Shown here one piece after another: positions 42,192 through 50,500 of a stretch of DNA of 64,000 bases. The notes below the pieces were generated by a model that ran no database searches, was not told where the DNA came from, and saw nothing but the letters and a program-made list of their open reading frames with translations. Each line of letters begins with the position of its first letter. Position 1 is the stretch's first letter. This stretch comes from Dyella sp. BiH032 (lineage in GTDB: Bacteria > Pseudomonadota > Gammaproteobacteria > Xanthomonadales > Rhodanobacteraceae), in assembly GCF_031954525.1 (NCBI RefSeq), contig NZ_CP134867.1:4092001-4156000 (forward strand), written 5' to 3'. The position numbers and the translations under genes are program-made.

Positions 42192-42725
42192 TCAGGCGGC
42201 GGCCTGGCGGAAGTCCGGCGCACGCACCAGGCGGCCCATGCTGAATACCGCCAGCCGGGGTTCCCCCACTCGCTCTTCGACGAACCGCGACAGGCGCGGA
42301 TCGTCTTCCTGCTCGGCGCTCCGGCGCGCTTCGGTGTCCACCGTGCGCTGGCCGAACACCTCGTCCACCAGCAGGGCGACGTTGCCGGCGCCCTGGCGTA
42401 CCACCAGCAGGCGGCTGCGCTCGGTCTGCAGGGTGCGCTCGCCGAACAGGAAGCGCCCCAGGTCCACCACCGGCACCAGGTTGCCGCGCACGTTGGCCAC
42501 GCCCAGCAGCCAGGCCTGCGTGCCGGGCACGGGGGTCAGCGCGGGCACGGCCAGCAGTTCACTGATTTCATCGATGCCGCTGACGAACAGGCGGCTGCCG
42601 ACGCGGTAGCCGATGCCGCGCCAGAGGCCGGGGGCCTCCAGCTTCTCCGGGGTGTCGGAGGCATGCGCCAGCGACAGCCGCTCGTAGCGCGCGAGGATCT
42701 CGAACGGGGAAAGGGTCTGGCTCAT
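42192..42725 (-). CDS. pilI: PilI, CheW-like coupling protein
   Basis: The 177-residue CheW-domain protein bridges PilJ and ChpA. Visible CheW features are WRGIGYRVGSRLFVSGIDE, WLLGVANVRGNLVPVVDL (core binding turn) and LLVVRQGAGNVALLVDEVFG. The ATG at 42725 has gagg about 8 bases upstream and lies 8 bp after pilH. Length matches P. aeruginosa PilI (178). Confidence 0.93.
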   Translation of the reverse strand: MSQTLSPFEILARYERLSLAHASDTPEKLEAPGLWRGIGYRVGSRLFVSGIDEISELLAVPALTPVPGTQAWLLGVANVRGNLVPVVDLGRFLFGERTLQTERSRLLVVRQGAGNVALLVDEVFGQRTVDTEARRSAEQEDDPRLSRFVEERVGEPRLAVFSMGRLVRAPDFRQAAA

Positions 42726-42733
42726 CGGACGCC

Positions 42734-43105
42734 TCAGGCCGCGCTGGGCAGAAGGTCGTTGATGCAGGCCAGCAGTTCCTTCTCATTCACCGGCTTGGTG
42801 ATGAAGGCGCGGGCACCCTGGCGCAGACCCCAGACGCGGTCCGTCTCCATCGACTTGGTGGTGATCATCACGATGGGCACGTCCTTGGTCACCGGGTCGC
42901 GCGTGAGCGTGCGCGTGGCCTGGAACCCGTTCATGCCGGGCATGATCACGTCCATGATCACGAGGGCGGGCAGCTCGGAGCGCACGCGCTCGATGCCTTC
43001 CTCGGCGTTGTTGACGGAATCGACCTTGTGGCCGGCGCGCTCCAGCAGCGTGGTGAACACGCGCACGTCGGTCGGCGAGTCGTCGATGATGAGAATGTTG
43101 GCCAC
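42734..43105 (-). CDS. pilH: PilH, single-domain response regulator
   Basis: The 123-residue receiver protein has acidic residues Asp8/Asp9, phospho-acceptor Asp52 in LVIMDVIMPGMNG and Lys in AFITKPVN. In Pseudomonas PilH favours pilus retraction or acts as phosphate sink. The start is a GTG at 43105, with gagggga upstream. It lies 31 bp after pilG. Confidence 0.93.
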   Translation of the reverse strand: MANILIIDDSPTDVRVFTTLLERAGHKVDSVNNAEEGIERVRSELPALVIMDVIMPGMNGFQATRTLTRDPVTKDVPIVMITTKSMETDRVWGLRQGARAFITKPVNEKELLACINDLLPSAA

Positions 43106-43136
43106 AGGTCCCCCTCAGCCCCTGTAGTCGGTGGTC

Positions 43137-43535
43137 TTACACCGTGACATGACGATGGATGGCTCCAAGCAGTTCGTCGCGCGTGAACGGCTTGGTCAGA
43201 TATTGCTCGGCGCCCACGATGCGGCCGCGGGCCTTGTCGAAGAGGCCGTCCTTCGAACTGAGCATGATCACCGGGGTGGACCGGAACTGCGGATTGTTCT
43301 TGATGAGCGCGCAGGTCTGATAGCCATCCAGGCGCGGCATCATGATGTCGACGAAGATGATCGCGGGCTTCTGGTCGGAGATCTTGGCGAGCGCCTCGAA
43401 TCCGTCGACCGCCGTGAGCACGTCGCAACCTTCCTTCTTGAGCAAGGTTTCCGCCGTGCGGCGGATCGTCTTGGAGTCGTCGATCACCATGACCTTCAGA
43501 CCGGCCAGGCCATTTCCACTTATGTTCAAGTTCAC
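43137..43535 (-). CDS. pilG: PilG, single-domain response regulator
   Basis: The 132-residue receiver has Asp19/Asp20, phospho-acceptor Asp63 in IIFVDIMMPRLDG and Lys in YLTKPFTRDEL. PilG promotes pilus extension and raises cAMP in Pseudomonas. I chose the GTG at 43535, just after a G-rich ribosome binding site (aggggggtgt). No ATG lies between it and the receiver fold, and upstream codons encode no family sequence. It is first in the operon. Confidence 0.92.
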   Translation of the reverse strand: MNLNISGNGLAGLKVMVIDDSKTIRRTAETLLKKEGCDVLTAVDGFEALAKISDQKPAIIFVDIMMPRLDGYQTCALIKNNPQFRSTPVIMLSSKDGLFDKARGRIVGAEQYLTKPFTRDELLGAIHRHVTV

Positions 43536-43863
43536 ACACCCCCCTGTGACCCGCCCCAGGCTCAGGTAAGACACAAAGCCGACAGCGCAGGGCCGCCGGC
43601 TCCATGTGGACGAAAAGAATCCCGCAAAGATAGCCCACTGACTTGCCCGCTCTTCGGCGGACAGTTGTGCGTGCTGTTTACCGCCTGCCCGCCGTGGCGT
43701 CAAGCCAAAATCCTCGTGGTTGAGCCGTGCGGCACGCCTTCACGAAGTGCCGGAGCAGCCTTGCCGCCCATCCTCCGCGTCGGCGAACATGCGCGCCATT
43801 CCCACCCCGTCGACCATGCCAAGGCTGCCCAGCCTACGGGGACCCCACTACCGGAGAATGACG
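43536..43863. promoter_or_regulatory. Divergent control region between pilG and gshB
   Basis: This 328-bp non-coding gap must hold the promoters of the pilG-chpC operon (minus) and of gshB-tonB and following genes (plus). I see the ribosome binding sites at both ends but no convincing -35/-10 pair or binding palindrome. Confidence 0.5.
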
Positions 43864-44847
43864 ATGGCCCTCACGGTCGCCGTGCTGATGGACCCCATCG
43901 GCGCCATCAAGATCGCCAAGGACACCACCTTTGCCATGCTGCTTGAAGCCCAGCGGCGCGGCTATGCCCTGCTCTACATGGAGCAGGGCGACCTGGCCGT
44001 GCGCAACGGCCGCGCATGGGCCCGCCTGGCCCCGCTGACTGTGAAGGACGACCCGGCCGGCTGGTTCAGCCTGGGCGAAGCGCGCTGGCGGGAGCTGGCC
44101 GAGGTCGACGTGGTGCTGATGCGCAAGGACCCGCCGGTCGATTCCCAGTTCATCTACGACACCATGGTGCTGTCGCTGGCCCAGCGGGCCGGCGTGGCGG
44201 TGGTGAACGACCCGCAGGCGCTGCGCGACTGCAACGAGAAGATGTACGCGCTGGACTTCGGCCAGTGCATGGCCCCCACCCTGCTCTCCCGCGACAAGGT
44301 GGACCTGCGCGCCTTCGTGGCCGAGCACGGCGAGGTGGTGCTCAAGCCGCTGGACGGCATGGGCGGGCGCGGCATCTTCCGCGTGCGTGCGGGCGACAGC
44401 AACCTCAACTCGATGCTGGAAACCCTGCTCAGCGGCGGGCTGCACAACGGCGGCGGCCACGCGCAGTTCGTGATGGCGCAGAAGTTCATCCCGCAGATCA
44501 GCGCCGGCGACAAGCGCATCCTGGTGGTGGACGGCGAGGCCGTGCCCTACGCGCTGGCGCGCATCCCGCAGGGCGACGAGTTCCGCGGCAACCTGGCGGC
44601 CGGCGGCCGCGGCGAGGGCGTGCCGCTGACCGAGCGCGATCGCTGGATCGTCTCCCAGGTGGCGCCGGAGCTGAAGCGGCGCGGCCTGCTGTTCGTGGGC
44701 CTGGACGTGATCGGCGACTACCTCACTGAGATCAACGTCACATCGCCGACCTGCGCGCGCGAGCTGGACAAGCAGTTCGGCCTTAATATCACCGGCCAGA
44801 TGTTCGACGTCATCGAGCGCCAACTTCACGGAAAGCGGCCTGCGTGA
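43864..44847 (+). CDS. gshB: Glutathione synthetase
   Basis: The 327-residue ATP-grasp enzyme joins glycine to gamma-glutamylcysteine. It has the N-terminal VLMDPIGAIKIAKDTTFAML signature, LMRKDPPVDSQFIYDT, the ATP-grasp motif VVLKPLDGMGGRGIFRV, and EINVTSPTCARELD near the C-terminus. I chose ATG 43864 because ggag lies 7 bases upstream; ATG 43858 is too close to that site. It overlaps tonB by GTGA. In Pseudomonas the same gene sits between tonB3 and pilG. Confidence 0.95.
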   Translation: MALTVAVLMDPIGAIKIAKDTTFAMLLEAQRRGYALLYMEQGDLAVRNGRAWARLAPLTVKDDPAGWFSLGEARWRELAEVDVVLMRKDPPVDSQFIYDTMVLSLAQRAGVAVVNDPQALRDCNEKMYALDFGQCMAPTLLSRDKVDLRAFVAEHGEVVLKPLDGMGGRGIFRVRAGDSNLNSMLETLLSGGLHNGGGHAQFVMAQKFIPQISAGDKRILVVDGEAVPYALARIPQGDEFRGNLAAGGRGEGVPLTERDRWIVSQVAPELKRRGLLFVGLDVIGDYLTEINVTSPTCARELDKQFGLNITGQMFDVIERQLHGKRPA

Positions 44848-45710
44848 GCCACCCTGCACCTGCCCCCCGGGGCGCCGACCTGATCGGCGCCACCCTGCTG
44901 TTTTCGCTGTTGCTGCATGGCGTGCTCTTGCTCGGCATCACTTTCGGCTACGTGAAGCCCAGGCCCAGCCTGCCCACGCTGGACGTGACCCTGGTGGACG
45001 TGGCCAATGGGGAGAAGCCCGAGCAGGCCGACTTCCTGGCCCAGGCCAATAACCGCGGCGGCGGCGAGCAGGACAAGGTGGCCCGCCCGTCGCAGCCGTT
45101 CTCCGGCCCGCTGCCCAAGCCCGATCCGGGCGTGGCCGAGCAATCGCAGGAAGCGACCGCGGCGCGTCCGCAGGCGGCCACCGAAGACAAGTTGCTGACC
45201 ACCACCGGCAACAGCCGCTTCAAGGTGAACTCCGACAGCGCGCAGCCCGAACGCACGGACAGCCCCCTGCCCGCGTCCGACGCCGACCGCATCCGCATGG
45301 AGGCCGCCCAGCTGGCGGCGGAGAAGCGGCGGATCCAGGAGGCCTATGCCAAGCGCCCCAAGAAGAAGTTCATCTCGTCCAACACCAGCGAGTACGCCTA
45401 TGCCGGCTACATGCGCAACTGGGTGGACCGCATCGAGCGGGTGGGCAACCTCAATTACCCGGACGCGGCCCGGCGCCAGCAGCTGCATGGCGACGTGCTG
45501 CTGACCGTCACGCTGGACCGCGACGGCAAGGTGATGGGCATCGAGGTGATCGGCAGTTCCGGCGAGAAGATCCTGGACCAGGCCGCGGAACGCATCGTGC
45601 GCCTGGCCGCGCCGTTCCCGCCGTTGCCGCAGACGGGCGAACGAGTGGACGAGCTGCACATCACGCGGACGTGGCAGTTCCAGCGCGACAACGTGCTGCA
45701 TACCCGGTGA
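44844..45710 (+). CDS. tonB: TonB-family energy transducer (TonB3-like)
   Basis: The 288-residue protein has one membrane anchor (about 13-35, including the LFSLLLHGVLLLG segment with a membrane His), a periplasmic linker with Pro/Lys/Gln-rich segments and a helix (about 145-170), and a C-terminal TonB domain (about 190-288). That domain contains YPDAARRQQLHGDVLLTVTL and SSGEKILDQAAERIVR. It couples proton motive force to outer-membrane transporters. Position between gshB and yqgE matches P. aeruginosa TonB3, which is needed for twitching motility. No exbB or exbD is in the window. Confidence 0.88.
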   Translation: MSHPAPAPRGADLIGATLLFSLLLHGVLLLGITFGYVKPRPSLPTLDVTLVDVANGEKPEQADFLAQANNRGGGEQDKVARPSQPFSGPLPKPDPGVAEQSQEATAARPQAATEDKLLTTTGNSRFKVNSDSAQPERTDSPLPASDADRIRMEAAQLAAEKRRIQEAYAKRPKKKFISSNTSEYAYAGYMRNWVDRIERVGNLNYPDAARRQQLHGDVLLTVTLDRDGKVMGIEVIGSSGEKILDQAAERIVRLAAPFPPLPQTGERVDELHITRTWQFQRDNVLHTR

Positions 45711-45823
45711 CGGGGAACGGCAGGCGGCGGGTCCGCGACCTGCGCGCCCGTCCGTTCCTGGTTTTCCTTCTGCGCTCAGCGCTTCACCCCCACCTAGCAT
45801 TCCCAGCGCTTACAATGCCTGCC

Positions 45824-46393
45824 ATGAGCGCTCCCCGCCCCACTTCCCTCGCCGGCCAATTCCTGATCGCCATGCCCAGCCTGGCCGATCCGCCCTTCTC
45901 CCGCGGCGTTGCCTTCCTCTGCCAGCATGACGAGGACGGCGCGGTGGGCCTGCTGGTCAACCAGCTCTCGGAGTACCGCCTCGGCGACGTGCTCAAGCAG
46001 ATGAAGCTGGAGTGCGAGGACCCCGAGGTCGCCGACCTGCCGGTGCTGATCGGCGGTCCCGTGCAGCAGGAGCGCGGATTCGTGCTGCATCGCGAGCCGG
46101 GGCATTGGGAGTCCAGCTACCGCATCAACGACCATTGGTCGGTCACGACCTCGCGCGACATCCTGGTCGCCATGGCCGCGGGCGAAGGCCCGCGCCAGGC
46201 GCTGATGGCGCTGGGCTATGCCGGCTGGAGCGCCGGCCAGCTCGAGCAGGAACTGAAGGACAACACCTGGCTCACCGTCGAGGCCAGCGAGCGCATCGTG
46301 TTCCAGACGCCGCTCGAGGAACGCTGGAGCGCCGCCGCCGGCCTGGTCGGAGTCGACCCGCTCCAGTTGCCGGGCTACGCGGGTCACGCATGA
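45824..46393 (+). CDS. yqgE: YqgE/AlgH family protein
   Basis: The 189-residue protein of the UPF0301 family is recognisable by LAGQFLIAMPSLADPPFSRGV, the GPVQQERGFVLH loop and the C-terminal LTVEASERIVF. Its function is not well defined; some relatives affect alginate or stress. The start at 45824 gives the usual family length (E. coli 187). ATG 45815 is an alternative. Neither has a clear ribosome binding site. A tacaat at 45811-45816 could be a -10 element. It overlaps ruvX by ATGA. Confidence 0.9.
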   Translation: MSAPRPTSLAGQFLIAMPSLADPPFSRGVAFLCQHDEDGAVGLLVNQLSEYRLGDVLKQMKLECEDPEVADLPVLIGGPVQQERGFVLHREPGHWESSYRINDHWSVTTSRDILVAMAAGEGPRQALMALGYAGWSAGQLEQELKDNTWLTVEASERIVFQTPLEERWSAAAGLVGVDPLQLPGYAGHA

Positions 46394-46851
46394 GCTGTGT
46401 GTTCGGTTTCGACTACGGCAGCCGCCTGCTCGGCGTCGCGGTCGGCAACCGGTTCACCGGCCTGGCGCGCGCACTCGCCGTGGTGCCCGTGCGCGACGGC
46501 GAGCCGGACTGGCCCCGCCTGGACGCCCTGCGCCAGGAATGGCAGCCGGACACCCTGGTGATCGGCCTGCCGCTCACGCTCGAAGGCCAGGAACAGGCGG
46601 CCAGCCGCGGCGCCCGCCGCCTCGCCGAACGCCTGCACACCCGCTACGCCCTGCCCGTCGCCCTGGTCGACGAGCGCCACAGCTCCCAGGAAGCCGCCCG
46701 CCGCTTCGCCCAGGCCCGCGCCACGGGCTTGAAGAAGCGCAGCGACGCCGCCGCCATCGATGCGGAAGCCGCCGCGGTGATCCTGGAGCGCTGGCTCGCC
46801 CAGCCGGTCGACGCCACCCTTTCCCTTGCCGATCCGCCGCCCCCGACATGA
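46390..46851 (+). CDS. ruvX: Holliday-junction resolvase-like RuvX (YqgF), pre-16S rRNA nuclease
   Basis: The 153-residue RNase H-fold protein matures the 5' end of 16S rRNA in E. coli. It has FGFDYGSRLLGVAVGN (first catalytic Asp8), VIGLPLTLEGQEQ, VALVDERHSS (Glu) and SDAAAIDAEAAAVILE (final Asp). The start and stop codons overlap yqgE and pyrB respectively as ATGA, so translation is coupled. Confidence 0.93.
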   Translation: MSCVFGFDYGSRLLGVAVGNRFTGLARALAVVPVRDGEPDWPRLDALRQEWQPDTLVIGLPLTLEGQEQAASRGARRLAERLHTRYALPVALVDERHSSQEAARRFAQARATGLKKRSDAAAIDAEAAAVILERWLAQPVDATLSLADPPPPT

Positions 46852-47777
46852 CTCCACGCCTGCGCCACCTCACCACGCTCGAAAACATGCCGCGCGAAAC
46901 CATCGAGCGCCTGCTCGACCGCGCCGTGTCCATGCGCGACGCCTGCGCGCACGGCACGCGCAAGCTCGACCTGCTGGCCGGACGCACCATCCTCAACCTG
47001 TTCTTCGAGCCTTCCACCCGCACGCGCACCTCGTTCGAACTCGCGGCGCGGCGCCTGGGCGCGGACGTGATCAACTTCGACATCGGCTTCTCTTCCACCA
47101 GCAAGGGCGAGGAGCTGTACGACACGCTGCACACGCTCGAAGCAATGCACCTGGACGCGATCGTGGTGCGCCACAAGGTCTCCGGCACGCCGGACGAGCT
47201 GGTGCGCCATGCGATGAGCGGCGTGTCGGTGATCAATGCCGGCGACGGCAATCGCGCGCATCCGACGCAGGGCCTGCTGGACATGCTGACCATCCGCCAG
47301 CACCGCCCGGATTTCGAGAGCCTGGGCGTGGTGATCTGCGGCGACGTAAAGCATTCGCGCGTGGCCCGCTCGGACGTGCACGCGCTGGCCGCGCTCGGCA
47401 CCCGCGACATCCGCCTGTGCGCGCCGGCGGCGCTGATGCCCAACGAGCACGAACTGCCGCATTGCCAGCGCTTCACCGACTTCGACGAGGCTGTGCAAGG
47501 CGCCGACGTGGTGATCATGCTGCGCCTGCAGAAGGAGCGCATGGCCGCCACCGATCTGCAAAACGAGGCGGACTATTTCCGCCATTACGGCCTGGACACC
47601 CGCCGCCTCGCCCGCGCCGCGCGCAGCGCGCTGGTGATGCACCCAGGCCCGATCAACCGCGGCATCGAGATCAGCTCGGACGTGGCCGATGGCGCGCAGT
47701 CGCGCATCCTGGAGCAGGTCGGCAACGGCGTCTTCGTGCGGATGGCCGTGCTCAGCGAGATGCTGGCGCGGCCTTGA
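46848..47777 (+). CDS. pyrB: Aspartate carbamoyltransferase catalytic subunit
   Basis: The 309-residue enzyme carries out the first committed step of pyrimidine synthesis. It has the carbamoyl-phosphate loop STRTRTSFE (56-64), Lys86 in SSTSKGEE, NRAHPTQGLLDM (135-146), MLRLQKERM and HPGPINRG. No pyrR, dihydroorotase-like subunit or regulatory pyrI follows, unlike in Pseudomonas. It ends the run begun by gshB. Confidence 0.95.
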   Translation: MTPRLRHLTTLENMPRETIERLLDRAVSMRDACAHGTRKLDLLAGRTILNLFFEPSTRTRTSFELAARRLGADVINFDIGFSSTSKGEELYDTLHTLEAMHLDAIVVRHKVSGTPDELVRHAMSGVSVINAGDGNRAHPTQGLLDMLTIRQHRPDFESLGVVICGDVKHSRVARSDVHALAALGTRDIRLCAPAALMPNEHELPHCQRFTDFDEAVQGADVVIMLRLQKERMAATDLQNEADYFRHYGLDTRRLARAARSALVMHPGPINRGIEISSDVADGAQSRILEQVGNGVFVRMAVLSEMLARP

Positions 47778-47783
47778 GCCTCC

Positions 47784-47806
47784 CGCGCCGCCCTACGGGC
47801 GGCGCG
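47784..47806 (+). terminator. Strong GC hairpin after pyrB
   Basis: A perfect 10-bp stem cgcgccgccc / gggcggcgcg surrounds the loop tac and starts 6 bp after the pyrB stop. There is no T-run; it is a probable transcript end or mRNA-stabilising hairpin. Confidence 0.6.
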
Positions 47807-48042
47807 ACCGGCGCATTTGGCGCTCACGCAAGAACCTTCCCCTCGGTTGCACCGACGAAGGCCCGGTTGGGCCGCAGACGTAGCTCGTGCCCCGCATCAC
47901 CCTCCCCGCGGGGACTGGGTCACGGCGTCGCCCAGCCGCCCGCCTCGGCCATCGGCAGGCCTTTCCGCCGCCCGCACCGCCCGGGCGAAACGGGCATAAT
48001 GCGCGGCGCAACAACCACCTCTTCATATTTCAGGGAATCGAC

Positions 48043-49827
48043 ATGCGAGTGAGTAAGCGCTATCTGGCGCTGGCTGTCGCCGGCGTGCTGCTGGCGGCCT
48101 GCGGCCACAAGGACAAGGACGCCCCGCTGGCTTTCGTACCGGCGGATACGCCGTACGTGCTGGCCAACCTCGACGTCCTGGACGACGACACCCGCAAGGC
48201 GCTGCTCGCCCAGGCCGATGCGCAGCTGCCGGGCCAGCTCGCCCAGCTGAAGGCGGCCGCCGAGGACATGAAGGAGAAGGACGCCGACACGGCGAACCTG
48301 CTCAAGGCCTTCATCGCCGAACTCGACGGCAAGAACATCGAGACCTTCGCGCAGAACGCCGGCCTGAACGTGAAGGGCCGCTCGGCCTTCTACGGCCTGG
48401 GCCTGGCGCCGGTGGTGCGCTTCGACCTGAGCGACCCGAAGGCCTTCGACGCCTTCGTGGGCCGCCTGGAAACCGCCTACGGCAAGAAGCTCGACACCGC
48501 CACCGAAGGCGACGTCACCTATCGCAAGCACATCGCCACCGAAGCCGGCACCCAGGTGATCCTGGCCGTGGTCGGCAAGCAGGCGGTGGGCGCGGTGCTT
48601 CCGGCCGACGCGCCGCAGGCGCTGCTGCGCCAGGCGCTGGGCCTGGACCGCCCGGCCAAGAGCCTCCAGGACGATGGCCGCCTCGACAAGCTGGCCAAGG
48701 ACAAGGGCTACAAGCCGTGGGCCGTCGGCCAAGTGGACCTGGTCCGCCTGCTGCCGCTGATCGCCAGTGGCAAGGACCCGCTGTTCAATGCCATGTACAA
48801 GGCGCACCAGCAGGCCGAGGCGGCCAAGACCGGCGAACCGGCGGCCACCCAGCCGGGCATCTCGCCGGCCTGCGAAGCCGACGCCACCCGCATCGCCAGC
48901 CGCGTGCCGGCCATGAGCTTCGGCTACACCAAGCTCGACCCCAAGCACCAGGACCTGCGCTGGGACATGGCCCTCGCCGATGACGTCACCAAGGCGTTCT
49001 CGGGCCTGAAGGTCGAGCTGCCGGGCCTGGGCGTCGACGGCGACGCGCCGATGGACCTGAGCCTCGCCCTGCCGGTGGCGCAGCTGCGCACCTTCTGGTC
49101 GGCGCAGGCCGAGGCCGTGGCCGCCAAGCCGTTCGGCTGCCCCTCGCTCAACAACCTCAACGAAGGCTTCGCCAAGCTGGGCCAGGTGGCGCAGCAGGCC
49201 GCGATGCCGCCGTTCGGCGACCTGCTGGGCCTGCGCGTGTCGCTGGACAGCTTCGACATGGGCGGCGAAGGCGCCACGCCGAAGTTCACCGGTCGCGTGC
49301 TGGTCGGCACCACCAACCCGGCCGGTCTCGTGGCCATGGGCAGCATGGCGTCGCCCGCGCTGGCGCAGCTGAAGCTCACGCCGGACAACAAGCCGGTGGC
49401 GCTGCCGCAGGACATGACCGCCGCCCTCGGCCAGCCCGTGTGGGTCGCGATGGGCGAAAAGGCGCTGGCACTCGCCATCGGCCAGGGCCAGGACGCCAAG
49501 GTCGAAGGCATGCTGAAGGCCCCGGCGGGCGATGCCGGCCGCATGAGCCGCGTGCACATCAGCGGCGACATGTACGTCTCCTGGATCAAGGCGATGGAAG
49601 AGAAGTCCGATCGCCTCAAGCAGCTGACCGACTCCGTCAGCCACGACGAGAACAGCGCGGAAGACGGCGACAAGGAAGAAGCCGCCAAGGCGCAGGCCGC
49701 CGCCGAGCGTTCCAAGGCGCAGTTCGAGACCATGCGCCAGCAGGCCGAACGCATCAAGGCGATCAGCGGCGAAGTGCATGTGGACAACGCCGGCCTGGTG
49801 ATGACCACGCAGACTGAACTGAAGTAA
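48043..49827 (+). CDS. Large lipoprotein of unknown function
   Basis: The 594-residue protein has a lipoprotein signal peptide with lipobox LLAACGHK (Cys20). Residue +2 is Gly, so the outer membrane is the likely destination. The mature part has FVPADTPYVLANLD near the start, many Lys/Ala-rich helices, LDPKHQDLRWDMALADD in the middle and a charged helical end (DKEEAAKAQAAAERSKAQFE). I do not recognise a family; no enzyme motif is visible. A ribosome binding site aggga lies about 7 bases upstream, and a clean terminator follows. It is transcribed alone. Confidence 0.75.
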   Translation: MRVSKRYLALAVAGVLLAACGHKDKDAPLAFVPADTPYVLANLDVLDDDTRKALLAQADAQLPGQLAQLKAAAEDMKEKDADTANLLKAFIAELDGKNIETFAQNAGLNVKGRSAFYGLGLAPVVRFDLSDPKAFDAFVGRLETAYGKKLDTATEGDVTYRKHIATEAGTQVILAVVGKQAVGAVLPADAPQALLRQALGLDRPAKSLQDDGRLDKLAKDKGYKPWAVGQVDLVRLLPLIASGKDPLFNAMYKAHQQAEAAKTGEPAATQPGISPACEADATRIASRVPAMSFGYTKLDPKHQDLRWDMALADDVTKAFSGLKVELPGLGVDGDAPMDLSLALPVAQLRTFWSAQAEAVAAKPFGCPSLNNLNEGFAKLGQVAQQAAMPPFGDLLGLRVSLDSFDMGGEGATPKFTGRVLVGTTNPAGLVAMGSMASPALAQLKLTPDNKPVALPQDMTAALGQPVWVAMGEKALALAIGQGQDAKVEGMLKAPAGDAGRMSRVHISGDMYVSWIKAMEEKSDRLKQLTDSVSHDENSAEDGDKEEAAKAQAAAERSKAQFETMRQQAERIKAISGEVHVDNAGLVMTTQTELK

Positions 49828-49852
49828 CGGTTCTGCGCAGCGGAACGTCGAA

Positions 49853-49882
49853 CGGGGCGCCTTGGGGCGCCCCGTTTTTTTT
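49853..49882 (+). terminator. Rho-independent terminator
   Basis: The stem cggggcgcc / ggcgccccg with loop ttg-type centre is followed by eight T residues. It starts 26 bp after the lipoprotein gene stop. Confidence 0.93.
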
Positions 49883-50500
49883 GCGACGAGGTGCCAAATT
49901 TCACTCCGCTTTTACCCGCGCTCCACCTAGACTGCGCGCGGCGTCACATTCGGGTGGACGACGCCATTGCCCGGTGGCCCTCGTGCCGCCGGCCGCAGGT
50001 AATCGACAGCGCTGTCCGCACGGGGGGTGTGATGACTGCCGGAGTCCATTGCCGTTCGCGTTTCGAAATCTCGCCGGGCGGCCTCGCCGCTATCGCCGGC
50101 GAACCCGCGGCTTCGCCTTGCTTTCCGCTGCCCACGACCCGGCTCGCCGCCGTCCGGTCGTCGCGAAGCCCTGCCCGATCCATTGCACAGGAGGTGTCAC
50201 ATGGTCGCCGCTCTACGGAACGATGTCGGACAGGCTCAGCGCTCGCTGCCACGGCAGGCTGCACCGCCTGAAAGCTGACCCGGCCGGGAGAGGCCCGGCC
50301 GGACGCTGTCCGCCGCCCGCTTTTCCCTGGCTCCACGCCGGCTGACACCGGCCCCCTAGCGCACGCCCTCGCTCGACCGCCGGTTCCGGCGGACCGAGCG
50401 CAGACACGTGACCTGCACGACCGGGGCTCATAGGAGAGCCCCGCGCTTCAAGCAGCAAGCCGCCCGGCATCGGCTCACTCGACTCAGGGGTTTAAAACGC
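49883..50500. promoter_or_regulatory. Leader region upstream of the autotransporter
   Basis: These 618 bp carry no long supported gene. They contain a 25-codon frame with a strong ribosome binding site (50201-50278), a 9-bp-stem hairpin directly after its stop (50280-50302) and a second perfect 8-bp-stem hairpin (50422-50443) 57 bases before the autotransporter start codon. The layout suggests a long structured leader mRNA. A 79-codon frame beginning at ATG 50032, after ggggggt, overlaps the small frame and is not supported by composition. Confidence 0.45.
50201..50278 (+). CDS. Possible 25-residue leader peptide
   Basis: ATG 50201 follows aggaggt by 5 bases, one of the best ribosome binding sites in the window, and reads MVAALRNDVGQAQRSLPRQA then APPES before TGA. 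A GC-rich hairpin begins one base after the stop codon (ccggccggg / cccggccgg, loop agagg). No homologue is known to me. It may be a translated leader controlling the downstream autotransporter, or a fortuitous frame. Confidence 0.35.
   Translation: MVAALRNDVGQAQRSLPRQAAPPES

Noticed and set aside
49891..50271. A 126-codon plus-strand frame in the autotransporter leader
   Set aside because: Low-complexity Arg/Ser/Ala composition and no family; the 25-codon frame inside this region has the only strong ribosome binding site.
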